Of a stretch of DNA of 5,914 bases, positions 5,816 to 5,914 are shown in pieces (positions within the stretch are counted from its first letter, which is position 1; each line of letters opens with the position of its first letter). A program made the translations under genes and the position numbers. Origin of the DNA: Oscillospiraceae bacterium (GTDB lineage Bacteria > Bacillota > Clostridia > Oscillospirales > Acutalibacteraceae); assembly GCA_902796535.1 (NCBI GenBank), contig CADBPL010000253.1:1-5914 (forward strand), written 5' to 3'. The notes below the pieces were generated by a model. It was not told where the DNA came from. It saw nothing but the letters and a program-made list of their open reading frames with translations, and searched no databases.

Positions 5816-5914
5816 TATGACGGGCAAGGTAACCGCTGATTAAATCGGGGTGTGCAGATTGGCGAGAGGATTTTTCGTCAGATGAAACAAAAAACGCAGG
5901 CAATACTTGGTGTA
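5816..5914. other. Gene-free right edge, possible start of an interspersed intergenic element
   Basis: No open frame with a ribosome binding site is visible here. From 5872 the plus strand reads CGAGAGGATTTTTCGTCAGA and continues with an A-rich run and GCAGGCAATACT up to the window edge. The style recalls intergenic repeats dispersed in some Oscillospirales genomes. This is from memory, the element would be cut by the edge, and no second copy lies in the window. Confidence 0.25.

Noticed and set aside
5760..5850. Minus-strand promoter for the pyrophosphatase-like gene, such as CATAAT or TTTAAT
   Set aside because: The paired -35 hexamers are poor or wrongly spaced, so the gene may be transcribed from beyond the window.

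Overview
The window looks like chromosomal DNA from an anaerobic Firmicute of the class Clostridia, probably an Oscillospirales (Ruminococcaceae-like) gut bacterium. This is inferred from strong AGGAGG-type ribosome binding sites, consensus sigma-A promoters, moderately GC-rich codon use, and the protein families present (a WYL regulator, a short pyrophosphatase-like protein, DUF1294, a GHL10 lipoprotein and a cytosolic GH3). No 16S or other marker gene is present, so the placement is tentative.

Layout, left to right. Positions 1-566 (minus) hold the N-terminal part of a secreted GHL10-type glycoside-hydrolase-like lipoprotein, cut by the left edge. Positions 567-716 are a divergent intergenic region with a near-consensus promoter reading right and a leader hairpin. 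Positions 717-995 (plus) encode a small DUF1294 membrane protein. A long inverted repeat at 1015-1074 separates it from the converging minus-strand genes and probably terminates both directions. Positions 1073-1927 (minus) encode a DEDDh-family 3'-5' exonuclease with a C-terminal four-cysteine zinc ribbon. Positions 1978-2982 (minus) encode an HTH-WYL regulator that starts at TTG. Its promoter (3014-3043) has perfect -35 and -10 hexamers with an 18-bp near-palindrome between them. A GC-rich hairpin at 3097-3133 ends the next unit. Positions 3185-5377 (minus) encode a complete cytosolic GH3 glycosidase, preceded by a 111-residue family I pyrophosphatase-like protein (5412-5747, minus). The last ~165 bases hold no gene.

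There appear to be two minus-strand transcription units. One is pyrophosphatase-like to GH3, 34 bases apart. The other is WYL regulator to exonuclease, 50 bases apart and driven by a promoter that looks autoregulated. The first fits intracellular breakdown of imported oligosaccharides, with phosphate housekeeping alongside. The second pairs a ligand- or nucleic-acid-sensing regulator with a nuclease and is the most interesting part of the window, though any link to DNA damage or defence is inference. I see no mobile element, CRISPR array, tRNA or rRNA. Most of the window is ordinary chromosomal sequence.
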